Origin: CADCUY01 sp964242735
Lineage (GTDB): Bacteria > Actinomycetota > Actinomycetes > Actinomycetales > Quadrisphaeraceae
Length of the DNA: 64,000 nucleotides
NCBI GenBank assembly: GCA_964242735.1
Contig: CAXTAK010000001.1
Span: forward strand, 1 to 64,000
Direction of reading: 5' to 3'
The notes under the pieces are model-generated. The model did no database searches. It saw only the letters and a list, made by a program, of their open reading frames with translations, and was not told the origin of the DNA. Within the stretch, counting starts at the first letter, position 1. Each line of letters opens with the position of its first letter. The translations under genes and the position numbers were made by a program. Below are positions 51,109-58,918 of this stretch, one piece after another.

Positions 51109-52023
51109 GTGCCAGAGCCCCTGACCGTGATGGTGACCTCCGCGACCGGTGCCCGCGCCCTGGCGGACCACCCGCAGCTGCGCGTCGTCCACGTCGACCC
51201 CGACGACCCCGCGACCCACCCGGACCGGGCCGACGCCCTGGTCACCCACACCGAGTCACCCGAGGGCGTCGAGCGCCTGCTCGCCGTGCCCGGGCTGCGG
51301 GCGGTGCAGCTGCTCTCCGCCGGGGTCGAGGGGTGGGCGGGGCGCACCCCGGACGGCGTCGCCCTCGTCAACGCCCGCGGCGCCCACGGCGGGTCCACCG
51401 CCGAGTGGGCCGTGGCCGCCCTGCTGGCGGTGCGCCGCGAGCTGCCGCGCTTCGTGCGCCAGCAGGTCGCCGCCACGTGGCAGGAGGTGCGTTCACCGGG
51501 CCTGGCCGGCGCCCACGTCGTGGTCCTCGGCGCCGGGGACCTCGGGCAGAACGTGCGCCGCCGCCTCGAGGGCTTCGAGGTGCGCACCACCCTGGTCGCC
51601 CGCAGCGCCCGCGACGGCGTGCGCGCGATGGACGACCTCCCCGAGCTGCTCCCCACCGCCGACGCCGTCGTGCTGGTGCTACCGCTGACCGAGAGCACCC
51701 GCGGGCTCGTCGACGCGGCCCTCCTCGCGGCCCTGCCCGACGGCGCGGCGGTCGTCAACGCCGGGCGCGGCGCGCTCGTGGACACCGCGGCCCTGCTCGC
51801 CGAGCTCCGCTCGGGCCGGTTGCTCGCCGCCCTGGACGTCACCGATCCCGAGCCGCTGCCCTCCGGCCACGAGCTGTGGACCGCTCCCGGGGTGCTCATC
51901 ACCCCCCACGTCGGCGGGCACACCACCGGGTCGGGCGAGCGCGCGTGGGCGGTGGCCCGCGGGCAGCTGCTCGCGCTGGCCCGCGGCGAGGAGCCGAGCA
52001 ACACCATCGCCCCGGACTCCTGA
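51109..52023 (+). CDS. D-isomer-specific 2-hydroxyacid dehydrogenase family protein
   Basis: This 304-aa NAD(P)-dependent oxidoreductase has the Rossmann fingerprint VVVLGAGDLGQNVRRRLEGF, the catalytic Arg in VVNAGRGALVDTAALL, Glu in DVTDPEPLPSGHELW and His in LITPHVGGHTTGS. LLSAGVEGWAG is the substrate-side loop. It reduces 2-ketoacids or oxidises 2-hydroxyacids such as glyoxylate/hydroxypyruvate; the actual substrate is not evident. GTG 51109 precedes a normal N-terminal domain. Confidence 0.92.
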   Translation: MPEPLTVMVTSATGARALADHPQLRVVHVDPDDPATHPDRADALVTHTESPEGVERLLAVPGLRAVQLLSAGVEGWAGRTPDGVALVNARGAHGGSTAEWAVAALLAVRRELPRFVRQQVAATWQEVRSPGLAGAHVVVLGAGDLGQNVRRRLEGFEVRTTLVARSARDGVRAMDDLPELLPTADAVVLVLPLTESTRGLVDAALLAALPDGAAVVNAGRGALVDTAALLAELRSGRLLAALDVTDPEPLPSGHELWTAPGVLITPHVGGHTTGSGERAWAVARGQLLALARGEEPSNTIAPDS

Positions 52024-52107
52024 CCAGCTGGCACCGCAGGCCCGTGCACCGATGTCCGCGGGACCGCAGGAGCGCTACGGTCGTGTGACCGACGGCTGGA
52101 GGCGCTG

Positions 52108-52962
52108 GTGCCCGCACGGGAACCGCAGGAGATGGCGCAGGTCGCCGTCGAGACCGGGGTGAAGAAGGCCCACCGCAGCTGGGACCGGGTCCTGCTGTCC
52201 GCCTTCCTCGCGGGCGCCTACATCGGCTTCGGCGCCCTGGTCGCCATCACCGTCTCCGCGGGGCTGGACCCCGCCACCTGGGGCAACCTGCCGACCCTGT
52301 TCATGGGCGCGGCCTTCACCCTCGGTCTGGTCCTGGTGCTCGTGGCGGGCTCAGACCTGGCGACCGGCAACATGATGCTCGTCCCGCTCGGCGCGATGCG
52401 CGGCAGGCTCGGGCTGGGCGAGGTGGCGCGCAACCTCGCGCTGGTGCTGCTGGGCAACCTGGCGGGCGCGCTGTTCGTGGCGTACTTCCTCGCCGTCCAG
52501 ACCGGTGTCATCGGCTCCGCCGGGGCCGAGGAGGGGTCCACCGCGGCGATGACCTACGAGCGCCTGGCCGACATCGCGCGGGGCAAGGCGAGCGAGCACT
52601 CCGCATGGCAGACGTTCCTGCGCGCGGTGGGGTGCAACTGGCTGGTCTGCCTGGCGGTGTGGATGTCGCTGGCCGCCACCTCGGTGTCGGGCAAGGTCCT
52701 CGCGATCTTCTTCCCGGTGATGGCGTTCGTGGCGATGGGCTTCGACCACGTGGTGGCGAACATGTTCTTCCTGCCGGCCGCCATCTTCGCCGGCGTGCCG
52801 GACCTGGGCTGGGGCGACGCGCTGACCAACTGGCTCCTGGCCGGGGTCGGCAACCTCGTCGGCGCGGTGGTCTTCGTCTCCACCTCCTACTGGTACCTCT
52901 TCCTCAAGGACCAGCCGGAGCGCTCACCGGCCACCACGGCGGAGAGCGCGGAGCGCGCCTGA
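52108..52962 (+). CDS. Formate/nitrite transporter family protein
   Basis: This 284-aa member of the FNT family (FocA/NirC) forms pentameric channels for small monovalent anions. Six membrane helices are visible; LSAFLAGAYIGFGALVAITV, GSDLATGNMMLVPLGAMRGR, LLGNLAGALFVAYFL, AVGCNWLVCLAVWMSLAATS and GFDHVVANMFFLPAAIFAGV carry the conserved Lys/His-rich and NxxF pore features. GTG 52108 is used; a TACGGT box at 52075-52080 may be its -10. No formate lyase or nitrite reductase gene is nearby, so the ion is not predicted. Confidence 0.92.
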   Translation: MPAREPQEMAQVAVETGVKKAHRSWDRVLLSAFLAGAYIGFGALVAITVSAGLDPATWGNLPTLFMGAAFTLGLVLVLVAGSDLATGNMMLVPLGAMRGRLGLGEVARNLALVLLGNLAGALFVAYFLAVQTGVIGSAGAEEGSTAAMTYERLADIARGKASEHSAWQTFLRAVGCNWLVCLAVWMSLAATSVSGKVLAIFFPVMAFVAMGFDHVVANMFFLPAAIFAGVPDLGWGDALTNWLLAGVGNLVGAVVFVSTSYWYLFLKDQPERSPATTAESAERA

Positions 52963-53053
52963 CCTCGTGCCCAGCCCGGTGTCCAGCACGGGCGCCTAGC
53001 ATGAGCGCCGACATGGACGGGCAGGGGAGCGGCGACGCGCCGGCGCCGGGCAG

Positions 53054-53617
53054 GTGGTGAGCGGCCCTCTCGCCGTCGTGGGCGCGGCGCTGCGGGTGCT
53101 GCGCGCGCACTGGCGCACCGCGTACCTGGCCTCGGCGGCGGTCACGCTGGTGAACACCGTGCCCGACGTGCTGCGCCAGGTGCTGGTGTGGGACGACCCG
53201 AGCGCCGTGCACGCCCTCGCCGTCGATGTCGTGGGGTTCTCCACGGCGCTGGTGGCGCAGCTGTGGCTGACCGGGGCGCTGGCCGGTCTGCCCTCGGGTG
53301 GGGGCTGGCGCCCGCGCGGGGCGCTGCGCCGGGGTGCGGGGCTGGCGCGGGCGGCGATGCGCACCGCGCCGGGCGCGGTGCTCGCCGGGGTGGTGGTCGG
53401 CGGCGGGACCTCAGCGCTGGTGACGCTGCCGGCGTCGGTGGCCGCGCTGAGCTGGGCGCGGGTGCTCGGGCCGCTGGACGCGCCGGGGGTGGGGGCCTTC
53501 ACCGTCGCCACGGTCAGCGACGCGGTCGCCAGCTGCCTGACCCTGCCCTTCCTGGCGCTGGTGCTCGTCGTCACGGCGGGTCGGGCCCGAGCGCCCTGGC
53601 ACGCTACGGCTCCCTGA
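53054..53617 (+). CDS. Integral membrane protein of unknown function
   Basis: This 187-aa protein has about four hydrophobic segments (residues about 20-42, 58-85, 110-140, 155-178), with a basic loop RPRGALRRGAGLARAAMR between the second and third. No family is recognised. The first 20 residues are hydrophobic rather than a cleavable signal. Starts at 53054 or 53057 (both GTG) are equally likely. The downstream gene begins near its stop, so the two may be coexpressed. Confidence 0.6.
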   Translation: MVSGPLAVVGAALRVLRAHWRTAYLASAAVTLVNTVPDVLRQVLVWDDPSAVHALAVDVVGFSTALVAQLWLTGALAGLPSGGGWRPRGALRRGAGLARAAMRTAPGAVLAGVVVGGGTSALVTLPASVAALSWARVLGPLDAPGVGAFTVATVSDAVASCLTLPFLALVLVVTAGRARAPWHATAP

Positions 53618-53643
53618 TGGACCCGGACGAGCAGGAGCTGAGC

Positions 53644-54015
53644 ATGAGCAGGACGTGGGACGCGCAGCGGAGGAGCATCGGCGCGCTGTCGATCTGGGTG
53701 GGCACGGTGGGGTTGTTCGCGCCGCGCGCGCTCACCGCGCTGCTGGGGGTGCGGGCTGCGGGCGTCGACGCCGCGCTGCCGCTGCTGGTGCGCCTGCTCG
53801 CCGCCCGCCACGTCGCGATGGGCACCGCGCTGCTGGTCACCCCGCCGCCGCAGGCCGCGCGCACCACGGAGGTCACGCTGCTCCTCACCGTCGTCGACGC
53901 GGCGGTGGTGCTGGTCGCACGCCGCGGTGGGGACGTCGCACGGCGCGCCCCCGTGCTGTCGTGGCTCGTGCTGGCCACCTCGGCCGCGGGGGCGGTGCAG
54001 TGGCACCGCCGGTAG
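53644..54015 (+). CDS. Small membrane protein, DUF4267-like
   Basis: This 123-aa protein has four hydrophobic helices: ALSIWVGTVGLFAPRALTAL, LLVRLLAARHVAMGTALLV, EVTLLLTVVDAAVVLVARRG and APVLSWLVLATSAAGAVQ. The conserved Arg in LxARHxAxG recalls DUF4267-type proteins. ATG 53644 has AGGAG 6 nt upstream; an alternative ATG at 53617 overlaps the previous stop. The function is unknown. Confidence 0.6.
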   Translation: MSRTWDAQRRSIGALSIWVGTVGLFAPRALTALLGVRAAGVDAALPLLVRLLAARHVAMGTALLVTPPPQAARTTEVTLLLTVVDAAVVLVARRGGDVARRAPVLSWLVLATSAAGAVQWHRR

Positions 54016-54076
54016 GCACCGCCGGTAGGCACCGCCGAGCTCGCAGTGCCGTGGAGCGCCGGCACCCGCCCACGCC

Positions 54077-54082
54077 TACCCT
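54077..54082 (+). promoter_or_regulatory. -10-like box before the aldo/keto reductase
   Basis: TACCCT lies 8 nt upstream of GTG 54091, which has no Shine-Dalgarno sequence. It fits a leaderless start. Confidence 0.4.
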
Positions 54083-54090
54083 CGACCCCC

Positions 54091-55083
54091 GTGGAGCACA
54101 GGACCGCCGGGCGCGCCGGCCTCGACCTCAGCGTCATCGGCCTCGGGTGCTGGCAGCTCGGCGGTGACTGGGGCGAGGTCAGCGACGACGTCGCCCTCGC
54201 CACCCTGAGGGCGGCGGTGGACGCCGGCGTCACCCTGCTCGACACCGCCGACGTCTACGGCGACGGACGCAGCGAGCAGCTCATCGCCCGAGCCCTGCAC
54301 GACCTGCCCCCCGCTGACCGGCCCGTCGTGGCCACGAAGGTCGGACGCCGGGCCGACCCCCACGAGTCCGCCCAGTACAGCGCGGCGAACCTGCGCTCGT
54401 GGGTCGACCGCAGCCGGCGCAACCTCGGCGTGGAGCGCCTCGACCTGGTGCAGCTGCACTGCCCGCCGACGCCGGTCTACGGCGACGATGCCGTCTTCGA
54501 CGCGCTCGAGGCGCTCGTGGGCGAGGGCGCCGTGGCGGCTTACGGCGTCTCGGTGGAGACCGTGGAGGAGGCGCTGACGGCCATCGCCCGCCCCGGGGTG
54601 GCCAGCGTGCAGGTCATCCTCAACGCGTTCCGGCGCAAGCCCCTGGAGGCGGTGCTGCCCGCCGCGGCCGCCGCCGGCGTCGCCGTCCTGGCCCGGGTGC
54701 CACTGGCCAGCGGCCTGCTCACCGGCAAGTACGACGAGAGCACCACCTTCGGCGCCGACGACCACCGCACCTACAACCGCTCCGGCGAGGCCTTCGACGT
54801 GGGGGAGACCTTCTCGGGGGTGCCCTACGCCGTCGGCGTGGACGCCGCGCGGGTCGTGGCCTCCCTCGCGGGTGACCTGGGCGTGCCGACGTCGGCCCTG
54901 GCCCTGCGCTGGATCCTCGACCAGCCCGGGGTCAGCGCGGCCATCCCCGGTGCGCGGAACCCCGAGCAGGTGCGGTCCAACGCCGCGGCCGCCGACGTGG
55001 CCCCGCTGCCCGCGGGCATCCTGGCGGCGCTGGAGGGGCTCTACGACGAGCGGGTCCGTGAGCACGTGCACGCCCGCTGGTGA
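54091..55083 (+). CDS. Aldo/keto reductase
   Basis: This 330-aa NADPH-dependent TIM-barrel oxidoreductase has the tetrad Asp/Tyr in LLDTADVYGDG, Lys in VVATKVGRRAD and His in LVQLHCPPTP. The cofactor region ALRWILDQPGVSAAIPGARN is intact at the C terminus. YGVSVETVEEALTAI and NAFRRKPLEAVL place it in the YajO/MsrA-like AKR group acting on carbonyls. The substrate is unknown. aspS starts 74 nt later. Confidence 0.92.
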   Translation: MEHRTAGRAGLDLSVIGLGCWQLGGDWGEVSDDVALATLRAAVDAGVTLLDTADVYGDGRSEQLIARALHDLPPADRPVVATKVGRRADPHESAQYSAANLRSWVDRSRRNLGVERLDLVQLHCPPTPVYGDDAVFDALEALVGEGAVAAYGVSVETVEEALTAIARPGVASVQVILNAFRRKPLEAVLPAAAAAGVAVLARVPLASGLLTGKYDESTTFGADDHRTYNRSGEAFDVGETFSGVPYAVGVDAARVVASLAGDLGVPTSALALRWILDQPGVSAAIPGARNPEQVRSNAAAADVAPLPAGILAALEGLYDERVREHVHARW

Positions 55084-55157
55084 CCTCGAGGCCAGCCGGC
55101 CACGGGCCCGGCTCGCTACGCTGCGAGCTCACCCAGCAGCACCTCGAGAGGACCCGC

Positions 55158-56981
55158 GTGCTCCGCACCCACCAGGCCGGCGCCCTGCGCGCCGGCGACG
55201 TCGGCCCTGCCGGACAGACCGTCACCCTCGCCGGGTGGGTGGCCCGGCGCAGGGATCACGGCGGCGTCGCGTTCCTCGACGTCCGTGACGCCTCCGGGGT
55301 GGTGCAGGTCGTCGCGCGCGACGAGGTGCTCGCCCGCGTCGGGCACGACCTGCGCGACGAGTACTGCGTGCAGGTCACCGGCGCGGTGCGGCTGCGCCCG
55401 GTGGGCAACGAGAACCCCGCCCTGCCGACGGGTGAGGTCGAGGTCGACGTCGAGCACCTGGAGGTCCTCAACCGCGCCGCGCCCCTGCCGTTCCCCGTGG
55501 AGGCCGCCGGTGAGGTCGTCAGCGCGCCGGGGGAGGAGGCGCGCCTGCGCCACCGCTACCTGGACCTGCGCCGCCCCGGCCCCGCCGCGGCCCTGCGGCT
55601 GCGCAGCGAGGCCAACCGCGCCGCCCGCGAGGTGCTGGGGCGGCACGACTTCGTGGAGGTCGAGACCCCCACCCTGACCCGGTCCACCCCCGAGGGCGCC
55701 CGGGACTTCCTCGTTCCCGCCCGCCTGGCCCCCGGGTCCTGGTACGCACTGCCCCAGAGCCCCCAGCTGTTCAAGCAGCTGCTCATGGTCGCCGGGGTCG
55801 AGCGGTACTACCAGCTCGCGCGGTGCTACCGCGACGAGGACTTCCGCGCCGACCGCCAGCCGGAGTTCACCCAGCTCGACGTCGAGATGTCCTTCGTGGA
55901 CCAGGACGACGTCATCGCCCTCGCCGAGGAGGTGCTCGTCGCGCTGTGGGCGCTGATCGGCCACGTCGTCGACACCCCGCTGCCCCGCATCACGCACGCG
56001 GAGGCCATGGCGCGCTACGGCTCGGACAAGCCCGACGTGCGGTTCGACGTCGAGCTGGTCGAGCTCACCTCCTACTTCACCGACACCCCCTTCCGCGTCT
56101 TCCAGGCCCCCTACGTCGGCGCGGTGGTCATGCCCGGCGGCGCCGCCCAGCCGCGCAAGGTCCTCGACGCGTGGCAGGACTGGGCCAAGCAGCGGGGGTC
56201 CCGGGGGCTGGCGTACGTCCTCGTCGGTGACGACGGCGCGCTCTCGGGGCCGGTGGCGAAGAACCTCTCCGAGGCCGAGCGCGAGGGGCTCGCGCAGGCG
56301 GTCGGCGCGCTGCCGGGTGACTGCGTGTTCTTCGCCGCCGGGGCGCGCGCGACCTCGCAGTCGTTGCTCGGCGCCGCCCGCCTGGAGGTGGGGCGGCGGG
56401 TGGGGCTGATCGACGAGAGCGCGTGGAGCTTCCTGTGGGTGGTCGACGCCCCCCTCTTCGAGCCCGCGGACGTGGCCGCGGCCAGCGGCGACAGCGTCGT
56501 CGGGGCGTCGGGGGCCGGGGCGTGGACGGCGGTGCACCACGCCTTCACCTCCCCGAAGCCGGAGTCGGCGGAGACCTTCGACACCGACCCGGGGTCCGCG
56601 CTGGCCTACGCCTACGACATCGTCTGCAACGGCAACGAGATCGGCGGGGGCTCGATCCGCATCCACTCCCGCGAGGTGCAGGAGCGGGTCTTCGCGGTGA
56701 TGGGCCTGCCGCCGGAGGTGGCGCGGGAGAAGTTCGGGTTCCTGCTCGACGCCTTCGGGTACGGAGCGCCCCCGCACGGCGGCATCGCCCTCGGGTGGGA
56801 CCGGGTGGTCATGCTGCTGGCCGGTGAGCAGTCCATCCGCGAGGTGATCGCGTTCCCCAAGTCCGGTGGGGGGTACGACCCGCTGACCGCGGCGCCGGCG
56901 CCGATCACCGCCGCGCAGCGGCGCGAGGCCGGGGTGGACGCCGCGCCGTCGCCGCCGCGGGGCGCCGTCGCTCCGTCGTGA
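55158..56981 (+). CDS. aspS: Aspartate--tRNA ligase
   Basis: This 607-aa class II synthetase has an N-terminal OB fold (VTLAGWVARRRDHGGVAFLD), a catalytic core with EVETPTLTRSTPEGARDFLV, LPQSPQLFKQLLMVAG and motif 2 RCYRDEDFRADRQPEFTQLD, an inserted GAD domain (about residues 290-420), and motif 3 GGIALGWDRVVMLL. Length and domain order are those of the bacterial enzyme. Whether it also charges tRNA-Asn cannot be judged here. GTG 55158 has GAGAGGA upstream; an in-frame start at 55080 is rejected. Confidence 0.96.
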   Translation: MLRTHQAGALRAGDVGPAGQTVTLAGWVARRRDHGGVAFLDVRDASGVVQVVARDEVLARVGHDLRDEYCVQVTGAVRLRPVGNENPALPTGEVEVDVEHLEVLNRAAPLPFPVEAAGEVVSAPGEEARLRHRYLDLRRPGPAAALRLRSEANRAAREVLGRHDFVEVETPTLTRSTPEGARDFLVPARLAPGSWYALPQSPQLFKQLLMVAGVERYYQLARCYRDEDFRADRQPEFTQLDVEMSFVDQDDVIALAEEVLVALWALIGHVVDTPLPRITHAEAMARYGSDKPDVRFDVELVELTSYFTDTPFRVFQAPYVGAVVMPGGAAQPRKVLDAWQDWAKQRGSRGLAYVLVGDDGALSGPVAKNLSEAEREGLAQAVGALPGDCVFFAAGARATSQSLLGAARLEVGRRVGLIDESAWSFLWVVDAPLFEPADVAAASGDSVVGASGAGAWTAVHHAFTSPKPESAETFDTDPGSALAYAYDIVCNGNEIGGGSIRIHSREVQERVFAVMGLPPEVAREKFGFLLDAFGYGAPPHGGIALGWDRVVMLLAGEQSIREVIAFPKSGGGYDPLTAAPAPITAAQRREAGVDAAPSPPRGAVAPS

Positions 56982-57723
56982 TCACGGGCCCCGTCGCCTG
57001 GTGGGTCGACGCTGACGACGTCACCGGGCTGGCAGCGCAGGACGTCGCGGACCGACGTCCCGCTCGTGCCAGGCCCTCGGCGTCCCGCGTGAGTTGCTCA
57101 CCCCGCCGGAAAGCCTCGGCGAGCACCAGCAGCAGGGCCGCGAGCAGGACGGAGCGCAGGTCGAGGCGGAGGCCGGGCAGGAACGGCCCGGTGCCGGTGT
57201 CGAGACCCAGCCGGGCCAGCACCACCGCGGCGGCGACGTGGGGCAGCACCGGTCCGACGACGCCGCCGACCAGCACGAGCCCTGCGAGCGACGCCATGCG
57301 TCGAGCAGCGCCGATGGCGAACGGCCTGCCAGCCGCGACGTTGCGCAGAAGGCGGTGCAGCACCAGGCACCCCGCGCCGACGGTGAGGCCGAGCACGGCG
57401 TCGTCACCGCGGGCCAGCAGCTGCTCGGCCACGGTGGAGTCCCAGGCCGCGAGGGTCGGGGCGTCGGTTGCGGTGCTCACCCACACGGTGTCGGGCAGAC
57501 CGGCGACGTCCACGGGGATCCGCTGCGGTCCCACGGGAGAGACCGGGGAGCCGGAGGCCACCCGCAGCTCAACCGGGACGTCCACCGCGGCCTGGGCCCG
57601 GGTAGCCCCGTTGATGGCGTACACGGGCCCCACCACGGCAGCGGCCCACCCGATCACCACGACCAGGGTCTGCGCCGCCCTGATGGTGCGCGGCCCGGCG
57701 CAGCGGGCGCGATCGTCGAACAC
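56905..57723 (-). CDS. DUF2975-like membrane protein
   Basis: This 272-aa protein has about four membrane helices and the DUF2975 pattern: a first helix LVVVIGWAAAVVGPVYAI, an extracytoplasmic stretch, LHRLLRNVAAGRPFAIGAAR (the GxPF motif), and the typical ending LVLAEAFRRGEQLTRDAEGL. In most DUF2975 proteins the chain stops here; this one runs on for about 55 Arg/Ala-rich residues into the 3' end of aspS (77-bp antisense overlap). GTG 57723 is preceded by GGAGG at 4 nt. The small XRE regulator that usually follows DUF2975 is not there. Confidence 0.68.
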   Translation of the reverse strand: MFDDRARCAGPRTIRAAQTLVVVIGWAAAVVGPVYAINGATRAQAAVDVPVELRVASGSPVSPVGPQRIPVDVAGLPDTVWVSTATDAPTLAAWDSTVAEQLLARGDDAVLGLTVGAGCLVLHRLLRNVAAGRPFAIGAARRMASLAGLVLVGGVVGPVLPHVAAAVVLARLGLDTGTGPFLPGLRLDLRSVLLAALLLVLAEAFRRGEQLTRDAEGLARAGRRSATSCAASPVTSSASTHQATGPVITTERRRPAAATARRPPRPRAAARR

Positions 57724-57870
57724 GGGACCTCCGGGATGGTCGGTGTGTCGATCCACCATCCCCATCGAGGACCGATGTGGCAAGAGCGCTCTGCGTGACG
57801 GCACCCAGACCCGGAGCCCTGCCGGGCTCGTGTGGTGGCACGCACGGGGCGACGTCACGGTGGCCGACGC

Positions 57871-58287
57871 TCACACCGCCGGCGGTCCGGCGGGGGCTGC
57901 GGCCGGGTGAGTGTGCTGCACCACCGCGGCGGCGAGCAGCAGCAGGGGGGCGACCAGCAGTGGGAAGCCCGCACCGAGGAAGAGCAGCAGCCCCCACCCC
58001 ACCGCCGCGAGCGACGCGACCCAGGTGATCGTGCGCTGATACCACGGAGCGACCGCGGCGGCCAGGACGAGGGTCACCGGTGCGCCGAGCAGGATCAGGG
58101 CGACGGCGCCGGAGTCTCTCCACGCGGCCGGCAGCAGCAGCACCGTGGCGACCGTGGCGGCAGCCACTGCCGCCCAGCGCAGGGTGCGAGCGACTCGGGT
58201 CCCGCCGCGCCACCGGCGGCGTGAGAGCGACCAGGCCAGGACGACGGCCGCGCCGAGGAGCACCACGGTGGTGTCCGAGATCGACAT
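57871..58287 (-). CDS. Membrane protein of unknown function
   Basis: This 138-aa protein has about five hydrophobic stretches (TTVVLLGAAVVLAWSL, WAAVAAATVATVLLLPAA, VALILLGAPVTLVLAAAVA, WVASLAAVGWGLLLFLG, FPLLVAPLLLLAAAVV). It has no known motif. ATG 58287 gives the polytopic start. It precedes the DUF2975-like gene on the same strand by 147 nt and may be expressed separately. Confidence 0.55.
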   Translation of the reverse strand: MSISDTTVVLLGAAVVLAWSLSRRRWRGGTRVARTLRWAAVAAATVATVLLLPAAWRDSGAVALILLGAPVTLVLAAAVAPWYQRTITWVASLAAVGWGLLLFLGAGFPLLVAPLLLLAAAVVQHTHPAAAPAGPPAV

Positions 58288-58472
58288 CCCCCAGTAGAGC
58301 ACTGTGCACCCTCGCCTGCAGGAGAGCATCGCTCCTGTGCCGCCCATTGGCGTCGGGCACCACGACGACCCTGCCGTGATCGTGGCCGACGGGTTTGCGC
58401 CCGTGGGCAGCGGGCACCGGCCTCGCAGCTGGTGGGATCGACGCCACCGGCCCGAGGCGAGGGAGACCACCG

Positions 58473-58700
58473 ATGAGCAGCGAGACCGGCAGCATCACGG
58501 GCACCGCGGACAAGGACTACAACGTCATCTGGTTCACCGAGCAGTGCCTGAGCAACGTCCTGCGCCTGGAGCAGTTCGTCCAGGACGCCGAGCGGGCCGG
58601 CGACGGCGCGCTGGCCGAGTTCTTCCGCCGCGCGCAGGAGGAGAGCCGCAAGGGCGCCGAGCAGGGCAAGAAGCTGCTCGCCAGCCGCCTCTCCGCCTGA
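58473..58700 (+). CDS. Small conserved helical protein (75 aa)
   Basis: This acidic-basic, soluble 75-aa protein contains YNVIWFTEQCLSNVLRLEQF, AERAGDGALAEFFRRAQEES and RKGAEQGKKLLASRL. The pattern suggests two or three amphipathic helices with a single Cys. It is probably a conserved actinobacterial protein of unknown function. ATG 58473 is preceded by GAGGGAG at about 8 nt, and a strong hairpin follows its stop, so it has its own transcription unit. Confidence 0.75.
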   Translation: MSSETGSITGTADKDYNVIWFTEQCLSNVLRLEQFVQDAERAGDGALAEFFRRAQEESRKGAEQGKKLLASRLSA

Positions 58701-58715
58701 GACCCACCAGCACGA

Positions 58716-58748
58716 CGACGGCGCCGGGGCGTGTCCCCGGCGCCGTCG
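58716..58748 (+). terminator. Intrinsic terminator hairpin
   Basis: CGACGGCGCCGGGG (58716-58729) pairs perfectly with CCCCGGCGCCGTCG (58735-58748) around a 5-nt loop, 16 nt after the stop of the 75-aa gene. Confidence 0.75.
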
Positions 58749-58918
58749 GCGTCCTCACCCGCGGTCCCGGCGCGGTGCCACCAGCCGGTCGGTGGCCGCC
58801 CCGGCCGCCACGGCACGACATCCCCGGGCCACCCCGCGGGGGTGCGCCGGGCACCCCGCCCCGGGGTCGCCGGCGCCGCCCGGTCTCAAGCACCGCTCGA
58901 CGGTGCCGATGGAGGGGT

